A stretch of 33,305 bases of DNA, from assembly GCA_050942995.1 (NCBI GenBank), contig JBMNOI010000032.1, forward strand, positions 1 through 33,305, written 5' to 3'. Made by a program: the position numbers and the translations under genes. The notes beneath the pieces are model-generated. The model ran no database searches. It was not told where the DNA came from and saw only the letters and a program-made list of their open reading frames with translations. Positions 32,052-33,305 of the stretch are shown here, one piece after another (positions within the stretch are counted from its first letter, which is position 1; every line of letters begins with the position of its first letter). Origin of the DNA: JBMNOI01 sp050942995. GTDB lineage: Bacteria; Chloroflexota; Anaerolineae; UBA1429.

Positions 32052-32082
32052 CTCGTTGTAGAGGCTACGCCCTCACAACGAG
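32052..32082 (+). terminator. Hairpin after the LacI-family gene
   Basis: CTCGTTGT-A-GAGG pairs with CCTC-ACAACGAG: 12 bp with a single bulged A and a 6-nt loop, 27 nt after the stop. No U-tract. Confidence 0.55.
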
Positions 32083-32174
32083 ATAAAGCACAAGATTCCG
32101 CCGCACCCGGCATGCCCGATGCGGCCCCGTACTTGTGCAGCAACCCGGGCGTCAAATGCGTCCTGGTGCCGGCA

Positions 32175-32212
32175 GCCGGTGGCGTCCCGTGGGGGGAGCG
32201 GACGCCACCGGC
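32175..32212. repeat. Perfect 13-bp inverted repeat before the IolE-like gene
   Basis: GCCGGTGGCGTCC and GGACGCCACCGGC are exact complements, 12 bp apart with a G-rich loop. It lies in the 418-bp spacer between the LacI-family gene and the IolE-like gene, 230 bp upstream of the latter. Terminator, operator or leader RNA are all possible. The rest of the spacer has another short repeat (AGGCACG/CGTGCCT, about 32275-32307) and no good promoter. Confidence 0.45.
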
Positions 32213-32442
32213 CCACACCCAACTCGCAAAAACAAGAGCATCTCGAGACACCCGTGCCGCCTCATCGATCGTTTCAGGCACGATGAGCGGCATCGTTGCG
32301 TGCCTCCGGCTAGGATCCCGGGATGCACCCACAACGTCCCGGTGCGACATATACATCCCAATCGCTGATCCATGGGCAACCCCCATATCAGGCTGCGCGA
32401 GCCCCAAACACGCAGCAAACCATCGTTCAAAGGAGACGCAAG

Positions 32443-33305
32443 ATGAAGATCGCATGTGGCGGAATCACCTGGGGATCGTTCGCTCGAAAAAGAGGCATCG
32501 AGTTCCCCCGGGAACAGGTGATGGCAGAGATCGCGCAGGCAGGGTTCGAGGGTATGCCGGTCCACCTCGGTGATTCCCGGCCGGCCGAGGAAATCCTGGC
32601 ATCGTTCTCCGAGTTCGGTCTGGCCCCGGCCCCCGGCTATCTGGGCGCCCGGTTCTGGGACAAAGACGAGGAAGAGGATATCTATGCCCAGGCCGAGAAT
32701 GCGGCCAAACTGACGCAGGCGTTGGGCCTGACTGAGATGTATGTGGCGGCCAGCCCGCTGACGCGTCGCGAGAAATCGGGGCGCGTGACCCTCGAAGATG
32801 GAATGTCCGACGAAGAGTACGCCCAGTTTGCCAAAGCACTCAACCGCGTGGGCGAGATCAGCCTGCGCTATGGCGTCCGCATCTGCTTCCACAATCATGT
32901 AGGCAGCGTGATCGAGACCCGTGAAGAGGTGGACCGGCTGTTCTCGTTGGTCGATAAGAGCCTGGTATTCCAGGGGCCCGATATCGGTCACCTCGCCTGG
33001 GCCGGCTCCGATGCCGCTCAGTTTGTGCGCGACTATGCCGACAGCATTTATACGCTGCACATCAAAGACATCGACCCGAACGTGCTCAAGCAGGGTGTCG
33101 CCGAGGGATGGGACTATGGTACCTTCTCGGCAAACGGCATCTTTATCGAGCTGGGCGAGGGCTTTGTCGATTTTCCGAGCATCTTTGACACGCTGCGCAG
33201 CGTAACCTTTGACGGCTGGGTGGTCGTCGAAACCGACGTAACCCAGAAGGATACGCCGCTGCAAAGCGCCATCATCAGCCGTAACTACCTCAAAGGGCTT
33301 GGGCT
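32443..33305 (+). CDS. Sugar isomerase/epimerase of the xylose-isomerase-like TIM-barrel family (partial)
   Basis: 287 codons of a gene cut by the right edge. TIM-barrel protein of the AP-endonuclease-2/xylose-isomerase-like superfamily, IolE-like. ICFHNHVGSVIETREEVDRL carries the His-Asn-His and ET motif that resembles inosose dehydratase, and PDIGHLAWAG, LHIKDIDP and VVVETDVTQKD are metal-ligand segments of the family. Expected to bind a divalent metal and isomerise, epimerise or dehydrate a sugar or cyclitol in the cytoplasm. ATG 32443 has AAAGGAG 7 nt upstream. With the Gfo/Idh/MocA dehydrogenase and DegT aminotransferase in the window, inositol or inosose metabolism is one reading, but no other inositol genes are visible. 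Confidence 0.88.
   Translation, partial: MKIACGGITWGSFARKRGIEFPREQVMAEIAQAGFEGMPVHLGDSRPAEEILASFSEFGLAPAPGYLGARFWDKDEEEDIYAQAENAAKLTQALGLTEMYVAASPLTRREKSGRVTLEDGMSDEEYAQFAKALNRVGEISLRYGVRICFHNHVGSVIETREEVDRLFSLVDKSLVFQGPDIGHLAWAGSDAAQFVRDYADSIYTLHIKDIDPNVLKQGVAEGWDYGTFSANGIFIELGEGFVDFPSIFDTLRSVTFDGWVVVETDVTQKDTPLQSAIISRNYLKGLG

Overview
The window looks like a chromosomal stretch of a carbohydrate-degrading, probably anaerobic member of the Chloroflexota (Anaerolineae-like). The call is inferred from gene content, since no rRNA or other phylogenetic marker was compared. Supporting signs are moderately high GC (about 60% by eye), a sugar-binding lipoprotein with a long Val/Glu/Lys tract after its lipid-anchored Cys (typical of Chloroflexota ABC receptors), the short archaeal/eukaryote-like type of prolyl-tRNA synthetase, and a tungsten-type aldehyde:ferredoxin oxidoreductase next to an iron-sulfur flavoprotein. 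Almost every gene has a clear GGAGG/AGGAG ribosome-binding site, which fixes most starts. I see no IS elements, phage genes, tRNAs, rRNAs or CRISPR arrays.

Left region (1-13.9 kb), glycan metabolism with housekeeping inserts: a partial Cys-type sulfatase and a PfkB-family sugar kinase (minus strand); an exported PEBP-family protein (plus); a translationally overlapping pair of a GT4 glycosyltransferase fused to an (alpha/alpha)-toroid-like domain and a GH130 mannoside phosphorylase (minus); a divergent GH127 beta-L-arabinofuranosidase with all catalytic residues (plus); a small lipoprotein of unknown function (minus); prolyl-tRNA synthetase (plus); and a GH38 alpha-mannosidase (plus).

Middle (14.0-22 kb), all on the minus strand: the overlapping AOR and iron-sulfur flavoprotein genes, a Gfo/Idh/MocA dehydrogenase, a histidine phosphatase, a membrane protein with an HExxH motif, triosephosphate isomerase and GatB.

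Right region (22.1-28.6 kb, minus strand), a sugar-uptake cluster transcribed from a near-consensus promoter at about 28.54 kb: substrate-binding lipoprotein, a single polypeptide that fuses both transmembrane permeases (MalF-like plus MalG-like), aldo/keto reductase and a UroD-like protein. There is no ATPase gene in the window, so the transporter must borrow one. Beyond it lie a decayed SnoaL-like gene, a DegT-family aminotransferase, a divergent LacI-family repressor with a textbook promoter and a cre-type operator at its start site, and an IolE-like sugar isomerase/epimerase cut by the right edge.

Read together, sulfatase, GH127, GH38 and GH130 would release and process sulfated, arabinose- or mannose-containing glycans. 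The ABC system, kinase, dehydrogenases, aldo/keto reductase and isomerase would take sugars in and convert them, and AOR could oxidise aldehydes with ferredoxin. Structurally notable points are the fused permease, about 590 nt of untranslated leader before the sugar receptor, several long GC-rich hairpins at gene ends without U-tracts, and well-formed operator palindromes.
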